64,000 nt of DNA from Cytophagales bacterium (GTDB taxonomy: Bacteria; Bacteroidota; Bacteroidia; Cytophagales; Cyclobacteriaceae): assembly GCA_017303795.1 (NCBI GenBank), contig JAFLBR010000001.1, positions 434,001 through 498,000 on the forward strand, written 5' to 3'. Of the stretch, positions 1 through 9,820 are shown piece by piece. Numbering within the stretch: the stretch's first letter is position 1; each line of letters opens with the position of its first letter. The notes under the pieces are model-generated. The model was given only the letters and a program-made list of their open reading frames with translations. It was not told the DNA's origin and made no database searches. The position numbers and the translations under genes were made by a program.

Positions 1-3000
1 CTAATCAGGTGGTGGTGTACACCGTTACACCAACCAGTTCGAACGGTTGTATCGGAAACCCTTTCAGTGTTTCAGTTACAGTAAGGCCGGAACCAAGAGG
101 TTATAATGATGCAACTCCACTTACTTGTAGTGACGTAGCTTTAGCTTACGATCTAAATACCAACGTGGCAAACGTAGGTTTGGGTGGTAACAACCTGGTA
201 ACAGGTACTACTTATAGTTGGGTAGCCGCAGCAAATGCAACTGTTTCAGGTGAAAGTACAGTGCCTCAGGCAGGTAATATTATTAACGATGTACTTAACA
301 ACGTTACCAACTCGAATCAGGTAATTGTTTATACTGTCACGCCTACAAGTGCAGACGCTTGCGTGGGTAATCCTTTCACGGTTTCTGTTACCGTGCGTCC
401 TGAACCTCGTGGCTTTAACGATTCAAGTCCAATAGTTTGCAGCGATGCATCAGTCAATTATAGTCTGGTGTCAAACATCACCAATACCGGTGCTGGCGGT
501 AATAACCTTGCTATTGGAACAACCTATAGCTGGGTTGCGACCGATAATGTTAATGTTACTGGTGAAAGCCTGGGCGCACAAACGGGTAGTACAATCTCCG
601 ATGTAGTGAATAATATAACCATCTCTAATCAGGTGGTAGATTATACGGTTACACCTACCAGCGGTGACGGTTGCGTGGGTAATCCTTTTACAGTTTCGGT
701 TACCATCAGACCTGAACCAAGAGGATTTAATGATGTGGCCACCATATGTAGCGATGCAGCGGTAGCTTACGATCTTGCTGCTAATATTGCGAATACAGGA
801 GCCGGTGGAAACAATCTGGTTACCGGTACAACTTACAGTTGGATTGCCACAACAAATGCAAGTGTAAGCGGTGAAAGTTTATTGCCGCAGACAGGCGCTA
901 CCATTACCGATGTATTAAACAATGTTACCAATGCGAACCAGGTAGTAACCTACACGGTAACACCAACCAGTCAGAATGGTTGCGTGGGCAATCCGTTCAC
1001 CGTAGCTGTTACTGTTCAACCTGAACCGCGGGGCTTTAACGATGCAACTCCATTTATCTGTAGTGATGCAACGCTTAATTATGATCTTAGCGCTAACATA
1101 GCCAATACAGGTGCAGGTGGAAATAACCTGATTGGAGGTACAACCTATAGCTGGATCGCCACAAGCAACACTAATGTTACAGGCGAGAGCACAAGTGCCC
1201 AAACAGGAAGTGTAATCAATGATGCGCTGAATAACATCACCAATGCCACTCAGGTAGTTGTTTATACCGTTACACCAACCAGTGCAGCAGGCTGCGCGGG
1301 TAATCCGTTCACGGTTTCAATCAATGTACGTCCAGAACCGAAAGGTTTTGATGACAGTAGCCCGATTGTTTGTAGTGATGTAGCGATGAGTTACGACTTG
1401 GTAGCTAATATCTCAAATGTTGGTCTTGGTGGTAATAGTCTTGTGGTGGGAACTACATACAGTTGGATAGCAGCCGATAATACGTTTGTAACCGGAGAAA
1501 GTACTTCGGCACAAACCGGAAGCACGATTAACAACACCATCACTAATACAACAAATACAAATCAACAAGTAGTCTATACCGTTACTCCAACCAGTGCCAA
1601 TGGTTGCGTGGGCAATCCCTTTACAGTAACCGTAACCGTAAGACCGGAGCCTCAAGGGTTTAATGATAATACGCCATTGATCTGTAGTGATCAAGCCGTG
1701 AATTACGATTTGAGTGCCAATGTGGCAAATACCGGAGCAGGTGGTAATAATCTAACTACTGGTACAACGTATAGCTGGATAGCAGCATCCAACGCAAGTG
1801 TAGGTGGAGAAAGCACCACACCTCAGGTTGGCGCAACAATAACAGATGTGTTGAACAATGTTACCAATACGAATCAGGTAGTAGCGTACACAGTTACGCC
1901 TACCAGCGGTAATGGTTGTGCGGGCAATCCGTTCACTGTTTCGGTAACTGTTCGGCCAGAGCCAAGAGGCTACAACGATGTAAAAACCATTTGTAGCGAT
2001 GCGACAGTTAGTTACGACCTCATGCTAAATGTGGGCAACACGGGTTTAGGAGGAAACAATCTGATTGCAGGAACTACCTATAGCTGGATAGCTGCGAGCA
2101 ATGCAAACGTAACGGGCGAAAGCACTGCCGCACAAGCAGGCGCCAATATTACCGATGCGCTTAACAACATTACAAATTCAAATCAGGTTGTTGTATATAC
2201 CATCACCCCAACAAGTGCCGATGGTTGCGCAGGAAATCCGTTTACACTAACCGTTACAGTTAGACCTGAGCCGCGCGGATTTAATGATATAACTCCTGTG
2301 GCCTGCAGTGATGTAGCGATTAATTATAACCTTGTTAATAACATTGCTAATACAGGTGCTGGTGGAAACAACCTCGTAACCGGAACAGCTTATAGTTGGA
2401 TTGCAGCTGATAATCCAAGCGTAACAGGCGAAACAACTATCATAGCGGGAACTACTTCTACTATTACTGACATAGTAAATAACGTAACCAATATCGATCA
2501 GGCGGTTGTTTATACCATCACACCAACCAGTTCGGATGGTTGCGTAGGCGATCCATTTACAGTTTCCGTAACCGTGCGTCCTGAACCAAGAGGCTTCAAC
2601 GATCCCTCACCAATTGCGTGTAGCGATGTAGCGTTTAATTATGACTTAGCATTTAACATAGCCAATACAGGTGCAGGTGGAAATAACCTGACTACCGGAA
2701 CAACCTACAGTTGGGTGGCTACATCCAATGCATTTGTAAGCGGAGAGGGTAGTGGTACGGGTGCAATTATTACAGACGTAATCAACAATGTTACCAATAC
2801 CAACCAGGTAGTAGTTTATACAGTAACACCTACCAGCGCCAATGGCTGTGTAGGAAATACATTTACCGTATCGGTAACTGTTCAACCTGAACCCCGTGGC
2901 TTTAATGATGCAACTCCGGTGGTGTGTAGTGATGTTGCGGTTGGGTATGTGTTGAATGCCAATGTGGCCAATACGGTTTCCGGTGGAAACAATCTGGTAA

Positions 3001-6000
3001 CGGGCACAACGTATAGCTGGATAGCTACAGATAACCCTAATGTGTCAGGTGAAAGTCTTGCTGCACAAGCCGGTGGTACAATTACCGATGTATTGAATAA
3101 CATTACCAATACCAATCAGGTAGTGGTGTATACAGTTACTCCAACCAGTGCTTTAGGTTGTGCGGGTAATACATTTCTGGTAACCGTAACGGTTCGTCCT
3201 GAACCTCGTGGTTTTGATGATGCAAAGTCTATTTGTAGCGATGCAAATGTGAACTATGATATTGCAACCAATATTGCCAATACAGGTTTGGGTGGAAATA
3301 ACCTGTTGATAGGAACCACCTACAGCTGGATTGCAGCTAATAATGCAGATGTTGCCGGTGAATCGAATGTAACACCAGGTACGTCAATCCTTATTAATGA
3401 TGTATTGAACAACATTACCAATATCGATCAGGTAGTAGTTTATACCGTAACACCAACAAGTAACAATGGTTGCGCAGGTGATCCGTTTACAGTCTCTGTT
3501 ACGGTACGTCCTGAGCCTCGTGGATTCGCGGATAACACGCCTATAATTTGCAGCGATGATGCCGTAGGTTATGATCTGAATCTTAACATTGGCAACGTAG
3601 GTTCTGGTGGAAATAATTTGGTGGCCGGAACAACCTATAGCTGGATTGCTGCATCAAATGTAAATGTTGGCGGAGAAAGCACCGCTGCTCAATCGGGTAG
3701 CATCATTACTGATGTGCTGAATAATGTAACCAACTCCAATCAGGTTGTTAGCTACACTGTTACCCCAACCAGTGCACAAGGTTGCGTAGGTGATCCATTT
3801 AACGTTTCTATAACAGTTCGCCCGGAACCACGAGGCTTTAATGATGTATTGCCCATTAGTTGTAGTAATGTATCCGTTAATTATAGTTTACCGGGTAATC
3901 TTGCTGACACTGGATCAGGCGGAAATAACCTGGTAGCCGGCACCACCTATGAATGGCTGGCTGCGGATAACAGCAACGTTTCAGGTGAAACCCTCATAGT
4001 CACGAATACAGCTACCATTACAGATGTGTTGGTTAACTTAACCTCATCTAATCAGGTTGTCGTTTATACGGTAACACCCACCAGTGTTAATGGTTGCGAG
4101 GGTAATCCATTTACTGTGTCCGTAACGGTACGCCCAGAACCAATCGGTCTAGCCGATACGGATGCGGTATGTAGTGATGAGGCAATCAGTTACAATATTC
4201 AGAGCCGTAATATCAACTTGCTTGGCAACTCGGTTAATAGTCAGTTCATCTATACAGTTGTTTCCTCCAACCCCGGTAACGTGTCTGCTGCAGGTAGAGA
4301 TCGCACGATTGCCAGCGCAGCACCAATCACCGATACCTATACCAACACCACAAGCAATGATGTTACGATTACATACACCATCACACCTTTTGGAGTAGCT
4401 GGAAATTGTGCGGGTAACTCATTTGATTTAGTGATTACTATTCAACCTGAGCCAATCGGACCAAATACGACAATCCAAAGGTGCAGCGATGATCCTGTAA
4501 ACTTCGATTTGCAGGATGTGATCAATACCGTAGGAACGGGTAATGGAGTGCCGAGTAAGTTTCGCTACACCGTTTCGTCTAACAACGCGTTGGCCGTAGC
4601 ACCTGGCCCTAATCGCAACACACCTTCACCAGCACCTATTGCCGATGTTTACACCAATACAACCAATGCCGATGTTGAAATTACGTACATCGTAACACCA
4701 GTAAGTCTGGCAAATGATTGCGAGGGTACACCATTCACATTTAGGGTAACCGTTCATCCGGAACCAGTTGGTGCCAATGTGGTTGATCCGATTTGTAGCA
4801 CAGCTTTGAATTATAATATTCAAACTCAAAATATTAATACGTTAGGTAATGCGGTGCCAAGTGTGTTTACGTATACCGTATCATCATCCGATCCGGTGGG
4901 TGTTCCGCCAGCCGCAGATCGAGTGGTGGCCAGCAATGCTCCTATTACCGATTCATATACAAACTCAACTGGCCTTGATGTAACGGTTACTTATACCATT
5001 ACACCAATCAGTTCAGCAAACAATTGTGCCGGTACTCCATTTACCTATGCAGTAACGATAAGTTCAAAGCCGGTTGGTGCCGATGCAACCAAGGTGGCCA
5101 CTTGCTCAGATGTACTGTTTAACTTTAATCCACAGGTAGACATTACGAATGGTGTTATCGCAACCTTTACCTGGACAGCAACCTATCAGCCTGGACTTAC
5201 AGTAGGTGGTGTGGCGCCTCCGGCTTCCGGAAGTGGCAATATCAGTGGAACATTAACCAACACCTCTAACGTAGTATTGAATGCAACATATGTAGTAACA
5301 CCAACTGCCGGTACGTGCGTGGGCGATCCATTTACCATTACGGTCCCTATTGAACCAGAACCTGTAGTTTCTAATACATTAAATGCAATTGTTTGTAGCA
5401 ATGCTCCTTACAATACTTTACTAAATACAGATGGTGTTTCGATTGGCGCTGCAACGTATGATGTAAGTGCGGTGGTAGATGCCGGATTAACAGGTACGCC
5501 TACAACCGGTGCTGGCTTAGCCGCCAACGCATTGATTAACGATGCATTTGGAAACGTAGGCGCTATCCCGTTAAAAGTTACCTACACGATTACACCAAAT
5601 GGAACCAATGGTTGCATAGGAAATCCGAAAGTGGTTGAACTAACGGTTAATCCGGAACCAGTAATTAATCCCGGTCTTGACAATACCGTTTGTAGCAGGG
5701 AAGATGCAGGAATAATCTTGAGCACCAATGGTGTTTCAGTGGCAGCGAATTCGTATAGACTGGTAAGTGTAACGGTTCCCGGCACGATTACAGCCGATCC
5801 TTTGAACGTACCTGCTGGTACAGTGGGTAACATAAACCTGATCAGAAGCGACAGATATACAAATACTACAAATGCACCAGTGGTGGTTGCGTACGAAGTT
5901 TTAGGTATCAGTCCTTCCAATTGCGAAGGCCAACCTCAAACAATCAACCTGACAATTGATCCACAACCGATCTTAACACCAGGTACAGCCAATTTGTGTA

Positions 6001-9000
6001 GCGATGTTCCTTCAGGAATTATTGTGGGACCGGCTGCTGGCTCAACGCCAATTACAGACTTCGAATTAAAGAGCATAGTTAAAGCACCAGCGTTAGTAGC
6101 CGGTGGAAGCAATGCCGGCTTAGGAAACTATACCGCTAACTTACCGGGTGGTCAGTCTGACTTCCTGGCAAATGACACCTTCACCAATACCACAAACGGG
6201 CCGCTACTGGTAACCTATACTGTTGTTCCGATTGCCAGTGGTTGCCGTGGGGCAGACTTTACAGTGGTATTTACGGTTAACCCTGCACCTGCGGTGGAGG
6301 ACAACCTGAATAGAACTGTTTGCTCGGATGAAGTAACCGGAATTCTGTTAGCCACTGAAATTTCTCCGCTAAGTGTTGCGGCAGCATCTTACAACATTGT
6401 ATCAATCAGTGCACAAGCTGGTTTGGTTCGTACAGCAGGAAGTGCAGTAGTGCCTCGCAACGGAGTTACTGCTAACGACATCCAGGCAGATCAGTTCCGT
6501 AACCCGACTAATAATCCTTTAACAGTAACATATGGTGTGCGAGCTGTTTCAGGTGCTACTTGTCTTGGCCCGGTAAGAAATGTCGTGTTAACGGTCGAAC
6601 CAGAGGTAATAGCCGCTCCGGTAAACAACGCACCAGTTATTTGCAGCAACGGTACAACCGATATTGATTTGATTTCGCCTACCAATCCAACGGCTGGTGT
6701 AATTACCTTTAATTACACAGCGGTGTCTTCAGTTGGAGGGCAGATGAGTGGTTTTGTGCCCGCGCTGAGCAACTTGCCGGAGAATTATAAAATAACGGAT
6801 GCACTGGTTAATAACTCAGATGCACCGGCAACGGTTACTTATTCGATTACAGCAGTTGCCAACGGTGCGAAAAACGGAGGCGGTTGTTTAAGCTTACCGC
6901 CAGCCGTTCAAGTGGTAGTAACAGTAGAACCTAAACCAAAACTGGTTGCATCTCCACTTATTCAAACACGCTGCGAAGGCGTTGCTACCAATATTACATT
7001 GAACAGCGCAACTGCACCTTCTGCTGGAACGGTAGAATTTGAATTAGTCAACATGGTAGCTACCGGTGGGGTAACCAGTGTTAAACTTCCTGCGGCTACC
7101 GCTATCGGTGATATCTTCACTCCGGGCTCCACATTTGCCGATGTTTTGGATAATCCAACTACAACCGTACAAACCGTTACCTATACTTTCAGACCGCAAA
7201 TTGCGGGTGGTTTAGGTTGTGTGGGAGATAATGTTGTGGTTACAGTTTCGGTAGATCCTTTACCAACCATTACACCTAGTGCGCAAGCCGATATTTGTAG
7301 TGGTGGTTTGGTAGATATAACTCTTACGCCTGATGTGGCAAACACCGTAGCGTTCTGGACAGTATCAGCACCCGTTGGTATAGCAGGTGCCAGCAATGGT
7401 GCTGGTAATTTGATCTTCCAGACTTTATTCAATACTACTGGTAACCCGTTAACGGTAACTTATACAATCACGCCCAGGGCAAATGGTTGCAACGGTCCGG
7501 CATTGATTATTCCGATTGTAGTTCATCCAAAGCCTGTACTCACACTTCCGCCACCGCCCATCAATGTGTGCCATGGTACTAATATCAACATACCATTGGT
7601 CAGCAATGTAGCTGGTACCAACTTCACATGGACAGTAGATGATCCGAGCGATATACTTACTCCTGCACAGGAGACTGGATCTGGAACAGTGATCAATTAT
7701 CCAATCACAAATACCACCGGTTTTCAGGCTTCGTTGATTTACTCCATCACGCCAATAGGACCTGGACCTGCTCCGGCAAATCAATGTACAGGGGATCCTA
7801 AAATCTTGATTGTAACGGTAGCGCCTCAGATAACGGCTACCTTGGTTAACGCAGATAATAATTTATGTGCAGGTACCCGCGAGTTTTTGATCTTTGAATT
7901 TGTGGGTCAGGCTCCATTTAGTTTTTCTTATAGTGATGGTACAAATACGTTTAGCGAGACCAATGCCGGAAACTTTAAGGTTATCCCAGTTACACCTGCC
8001 GTAACTACTACCTATACATTAGGTACGGTAACAGACGCATTGGGTTGTCCATTTACACCGGTTGGGGAAGCTGTTACGTTAACCGTTGGTGATACAGACG
8101 CAAACTTTAGTGTGCTGGGTCCTACGTCTTCATGCGGTCCTTATACGGCTACCTTCCAGTATAACGAGATTGCCGGTGTTACCTACAAGTGGCAATGGTT
8201 CGATGGTTCTGCTGATACGGAGTTTACAGCCGTAGCGTCAAATCCAGCACAAACGATTACCCATACCTTTGATAATCTGAATCCAAATGGTTCAGCAAAC
8301 TATAGGGTAACGTTATCTACAACCAGAGTGGGCTACTTTGCAGGCGAGTGTTTCAAAACACAGTCTCGTACTATAACTATTTTCCCAACCATTATAACAA
8401 GTGTTTCTGCAAATAGAAATACTATATGCAGTGGTGAGCCGGTTCAATTCTTTAATCAGAGTTTTGGTGTCACTACGCATCGTTGGTTCTATCGCATACA
8501 GGGTACTACCGCAGAAATTGATGTTCGGAATACACCGACTGTTAACTATAGCATTGCAAATACATCAGCTAACAATCCACAAATTTACGAGGTGGTGTAT
8601 CAACCAAGCAATGGTTTGTGTCCTACACCAGAGGTGGTTACACCAATTACGGTTTACCGCGATATTGTAGCAGGATTTGATGAAGGCACCGTACCACCGT
8701 TTATTGGAGGTAATGCAACGGTTAACTTCACCAATACATCTACACCGGTTGATGCCACGCAATTCCGATACGAGTGGAACTTCGGGTTGAATGCAACTCC
8801 GGCTACAGCAAACGGTGCAGGTCCATTCTCGGTGGATTATAGTACACCGGGTCCACGCGATATTAGTTTACGTGTAGTAAATATTGCTGCCGAAACCGCA
8901 AGCTTAGGTTGCGAAAGCACCTTCAGTAAAACGATTAATATTCAGTTGTTACCTTTGGTGGCGGCATTTGAAGCTAATCCTTTACGCGCGTGTTTCCCGG

Positions 9001-9794
9001 CAGATATTGAAGTAACTGAAAATACCTCTACCGGTGATTTAATGGAATGGCGAGTAGTAGATAGCAATGGAAGAATTGCTGCCACGTCTAATGCTCCGCT
9101 TCCGATTTTCCGTATCACCAGCCCAGGTGTTTACTCCGTATTCCTGACTACCCGAAATTCTATTACCGGCCAGGTTGCCAACACACAACGCGACAACTTT
9201 GAGATTTTTGATAATCCTGTTGCATCATTTGATTTGCGCCCTAATGTGGTCTTTGTTCCGGATACTGAAATGACAACGTTCAACTTCAGTACTGGTGCCA
9301 CCGATTATGCCTGGGATTTTGGTGATGGCGGTACTTCCGATGATGTTGAACCAGTTTATAAGTATCGGGTGGAAGGAGTTTACGATGTGCAATTGGTAGC
9401 CATTAACGATCATGGTGCTGGCCTGCTTTGTACAGATACACTTACTCGCCAGGTAACTGCAAAACAAGGCGGTGTAACCAAAGTGCCCAATGCGTTTACA
9501 CCTAACCCTGGCGGACCAGGTGCAGGAAGTGGTGGCGGTGGTGGAACAGGTGGCAATGGGTCATTCAACGATGTATTCTTGCCAATTGTAAAAGGAGCCG
9601 AAGAGTTTAATATGCAGATCTTCGACCGTTGGGGTAACTTGATTTTTGAAAGTAATAGCTCCAACATTGGTTGGGATGGATACGATAAGAATGGTAGGAT
9701 CTTACCGGCTGGCGTGTATGTGTATAAGCTTACCATCAGGTTGAGTGATGGACAACGCTCTACGCAAATAGGGGATGTAACAATGATCAGATAA
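1..9794 (+). CDS. Giant PKD-like repeat adhesin, T9SS type B sorted (5' partial)
   Basis: The reading frame is open at the left edge (codons AAT CAG at 3-8 continue the repeat), so the gene starts outside the window; the GTG at 9 is not a real start. More than 3,260 residues are visible. They comprise 13 closely similar units of about 104 aa (nt 126-4169), four related units (4170-5393), then a run of more divergent units that still start with a Cys-Ser type motif, a PKD-like domain with FGDGGTS near nt 9319, and a C-terminal domain from about nt 9480 with NAFTPN, IFDRWGNLIFES, GWDGYDKNG and GVYVYKL. That last domain is the gliding-motility-associated C-terminal domain (CHU_C), a T9SS type B sorting signal. 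By family it should be a surface or secreted adhesin. The porP gene follows after 26 bp. No catalytic motif is seen; the ligand is unknown. Confidence 0.93.
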   Translation, partial: NQVVVYTVTPTSSNGCIGNPFSVSVTVRPEPRGYNDATPLTCSDVALAYDLNTNVANVGLGGNNLVTGTTYSWVAAANATVSGESTVPQAGNIINDVLNNVTNSNQVIVYTVTPTSADACVGNPFTVSVTVRPEPRGFNDSSPIVCSDASVNYSLVSNITNTGAGGNNLAIGTTYSWVATDNVNVTGESLGAQTGSTISDVVNNITISNQVVDYTVTPTSGDGCVGNPFTVSVTIRPEPRGFNDVATICSDAAVAYDLAANIANTGAGGNNLVTGTTYSWIATTNASVSGESLLPQTGATITDVLNNVTNANQVVTYTVTPTSQNGCVGNPFTVAVTVQPEPRGFNDATPFICSDATLNYDLSANIANTGAGGNNLIGGTTYSWIATSNTNVTGESTSAQTGSVINDALNNITNATQVVVYTVTPTSAAGCAGNPFTVSINVRPEPKGFDDSSPIVCSDVAMSYDLVANISNVGLGGNSLVVGTTYSWIAADNTFVTGESTSAQTGSTINNTITNTTNTNQQVVYTVTPTSANGCVGNPFTVTVTVRPEPQGFNDNTPLICSDQAVNYDLSANVANTGAGGNNLTTGTTYSWIAASNASVGGESTTPQVGATITDVLNNVTNTNQVVAYTVTPTSGNGCAGNPFTVSVTVRPEPRGYNDVKTICSDATVSYDLMLNVGNTGLGGNNLIAGTTYSWIAASNANVTGESTAAQAGANITDALNNITNSNQVVVYTITPTSADGCAGNPFTLTVTVRPEPRGFNDITPVACSDVAINYNLVNNIANTGAGGNNLVTGTAYSWIAADNPSVTGETTIIAGTTSTITDIVNNVTNIDQAVVYTITPTSSDGCVGDPFTVSVTVRPEPRGFNDPSPIACSDVAFNYDLAFNIANTGAGGNNLTTGTTYSWVATSNAFVSGEGSGTGAIITDVINNVTNTNQVVVYTVTPTSANGCVGNTFTVSVTVQPEPRGFNDATPVVCSDVAVGYVLNANVANTVSGGNNLVTGTTYSWIATDNPNVSGESLAAQAGGTITDVLNNITNTNQVVVYTVTPTSALGCAGNTFLVTVTVRPEPRGFDDAKSICSDANVNYDIATNIANTGLGGNNLLIGTTYSWIAANNADVAGESNVTPGTSILINDVLNNITNIDQVVVYTVTPTSNNGCAGDPFTVSVTVRPEPRGFADNTPIICSDDAVGYDLNLNIGNVGSGGNNLVAGTTYSWIAASNVNVGGESTAAQSGSIITDVLNNVTNSNQVVSYTVTPTSAQGCVGDPFNVSITVRPEPRGFNDVLPISCSNVSVNYSLPGNLADTGSGGNNLVAGTTYEWLAADNSNVSGETLIVTNTATITDVLVNLTSSNQVVVYTVTPTSVNGCEGNPFTVSVTVRPEPIGLADTDAVCSDEAISYNIQSRNINLLGNSVNSQFIYTVVSSNPGNVSAAGRDRTIASAAPITDTYTNTTSNDVTITYTITPFGVAGNCAGNSFDLVITIQPEPIGPNTTIQRCSDDPVNFDLQDVINTVGTGNGVPSKFRYTVSSNNALAVAPGPNRNTPSPAPIADVYTNTTNADVEITYIVTPVSLANDCEGTPFTFRVTVHPEPVGANVVDPICSTALNYNIQTQNINTLGNAVPSVFTYTVSSSDPVGVPPAADRVVASNAPITDSYTNSTGLDVTVTYTITPISSANNCAGTPFTYAVTISSKPVGADATKVATCSDVLFNFNPQVDITNGVIATFTWTATYQPGLTVGGVAPPASGSGNISGTLTNTSNVVLNATYVVTPTAGTCVGDPFTITVPIEPEPVVSNTLNAIVCSNAPYNTLLNTDGVSIGAATYDVSAVVDAGLTGTPTTGAGLAANALINDAFGNVGAIPLKVTYTITPNGTNGCIGNPKVVELTVNPEPVINPGLDNTVCSREDAGIILSTNGVSVAANSYRLVSVTVPGTITADPLNVPAGTVGNINLIRSDRYTNTTNAPVVVAYEVLGISPSNCEGQPQTINLTIDPQPILTPGTANLCSDVPSGIIVGPAAGSTPITDFELKSIVKAPALVAGGSNAGLGNYTANLPGGQSDFLANDTFTNTTNGPLLVTYTVVPIASGCRGADFTVVFTVNPAPAVEDNLNRTVCSDEVTGILLATEISPLSVAAASYNIVSISAQAGLVRTAGSAVVPRNGVTANDIQADQFRNPTNNPLTVTYGVRAVSGATCLGPVRNVVLTVEPEVIAAPVNNAPVICSNGTTDIDLISPTNPTAGVITFNYTAVSSVGGQMSGFVPALSNLPENYKITDALVNNSDAPATVTYSITAVANGAKNGGGCLSLPPAVQVVVTVEPKPKLVASPLIQTRCEGVATNITLNSATAPSAGTVEFELVNMVATGGVTSVKLPAATAIGDIFTPGSTFADVLDNPTTTVQTVTYTFRPQIAGGLGCVGDNVVVTVSVDPLPTITPSAQADICSGGLVDITLTPDVANTVAFWTVSAPVGIAGASNGAGNLIFQTLFNTTGNPLTVTYTITPRANGCNGPALIIPIVVHPKPVLTLPPPPINVCHGTNINIPLVSNVAGTNFTWTVDDPSDILTPAQETGSGTVINYPITNTTGFQASLIYSITPIGPGPAPANQCTGDPKILIVTVAPQITATLVNADNNLCAGTREFLIFEFVGQAPFSFSYSDGTNTFSETNAGNFKVIPVTPAVTTTYTLGTVTDALGCPFTPVGEAVTLTVGDTDANFSVLGPTSSCGPYTATFQYNEIAGVTYKWQWFDGSADTEFTAVASNPAQTITHTFDNLNPNGSANYRVTLSTTRVGYFAGECFKTQSRTITIFPTIITSVSANRNTICSGEPVQFFNQSFGVTTHRWFYRIQGTTAEIDVRNTPTVNYSIANTSANNPQIYEVVYQPSNGLCPTPEVVTPITVYRDIVAGFDEGTVPPFIGGNATVNFTNTSTPVDATQFRYEWNFGLNATPATANGAGPFSVDYSTPGPRDISLRVVNIAAETASLGCESTFSKTINIQLLPLVAAFEANPLRACFPADIEVTENTSTGDLMEWRVVDSNGRIAATSNAPLPIFRITSPGVYSVFLTTRNSITGQVANTQRDNFEIFDNPVASFDLRPNVVFVPDTEMTTFNFSTGATDYAWDFGDGGTSDDVEPVYKYRVEGVYDVQLVAINDHGAGLLCTDTLTRQVTAKQGGVTKVPNAFTPNPGGPGAGSGGGGGTGGNGSFNDVFLPIVKGAEEFNMQIFDRWGNLIFESNSSNIGWDGYDKNGRILPAGVYVYKLTIRLSDGQRSTQIGDVTMIR
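126..4169 (+). repeat. Thirteen tandem ~311-bp units encoding near-identical PKD-like domains
   Basis: Each unit begins with CSD (CSN in the last unit) and carries YDLxxNIANTGAGGNNL, TTYSW, GES, ITDVLNN, VVYTVTPTS, GCxGNPF and RPEPRGFND. Two cysteines per unit, about 78 residues apart, could form a disulfide in the periplasm or outside the cell. The protein sequence is strongly conserved, while the DNA differs at many synonymous sites between units. One 38-bp stretch is identical in two distant units (1094-1131 and 2654-2691). Confidence 0.9.
4170..5393 (+). repeat. Four units of a second PKD-like repeat subtype
   Basis: Units starting at the CSD/CST codons keep the frame length (about 102 aa) and the closing PEPxG motif. 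They replace the NTGAGGNNL/TTYSW core with NxLGNxV, F(I/R/T)YTV and APITDxYTNTT. The fourth unit is shorter and more divergent. They link the homogeneous array to a tail of individually diverged units up to roughly nt 7850. Confidence 0.7.
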
Positions 9795-9820
9795 ACAGAT
9801 AATGCTATAACCGAAAAGGC

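Noticed and set aside
915-1694. Minus-strand frames opposite the repeat array
   Set aside because: They recur with the repeat period and only mirror the conserved repeat on the other strand.
126-4169. CRISPR array or non-coding satellite
   Set aside because: The units are about 311 bp, have no short constant repeat with unique spacers, and keep one open reading frame throughout.
9-9794. GTG at position 9 as the true start of the giant adhesin
   Set aside because: The codons before it (AAT CAG) continue the repeat motif, and no signal peptide follows; the gene is cut by the window edge.
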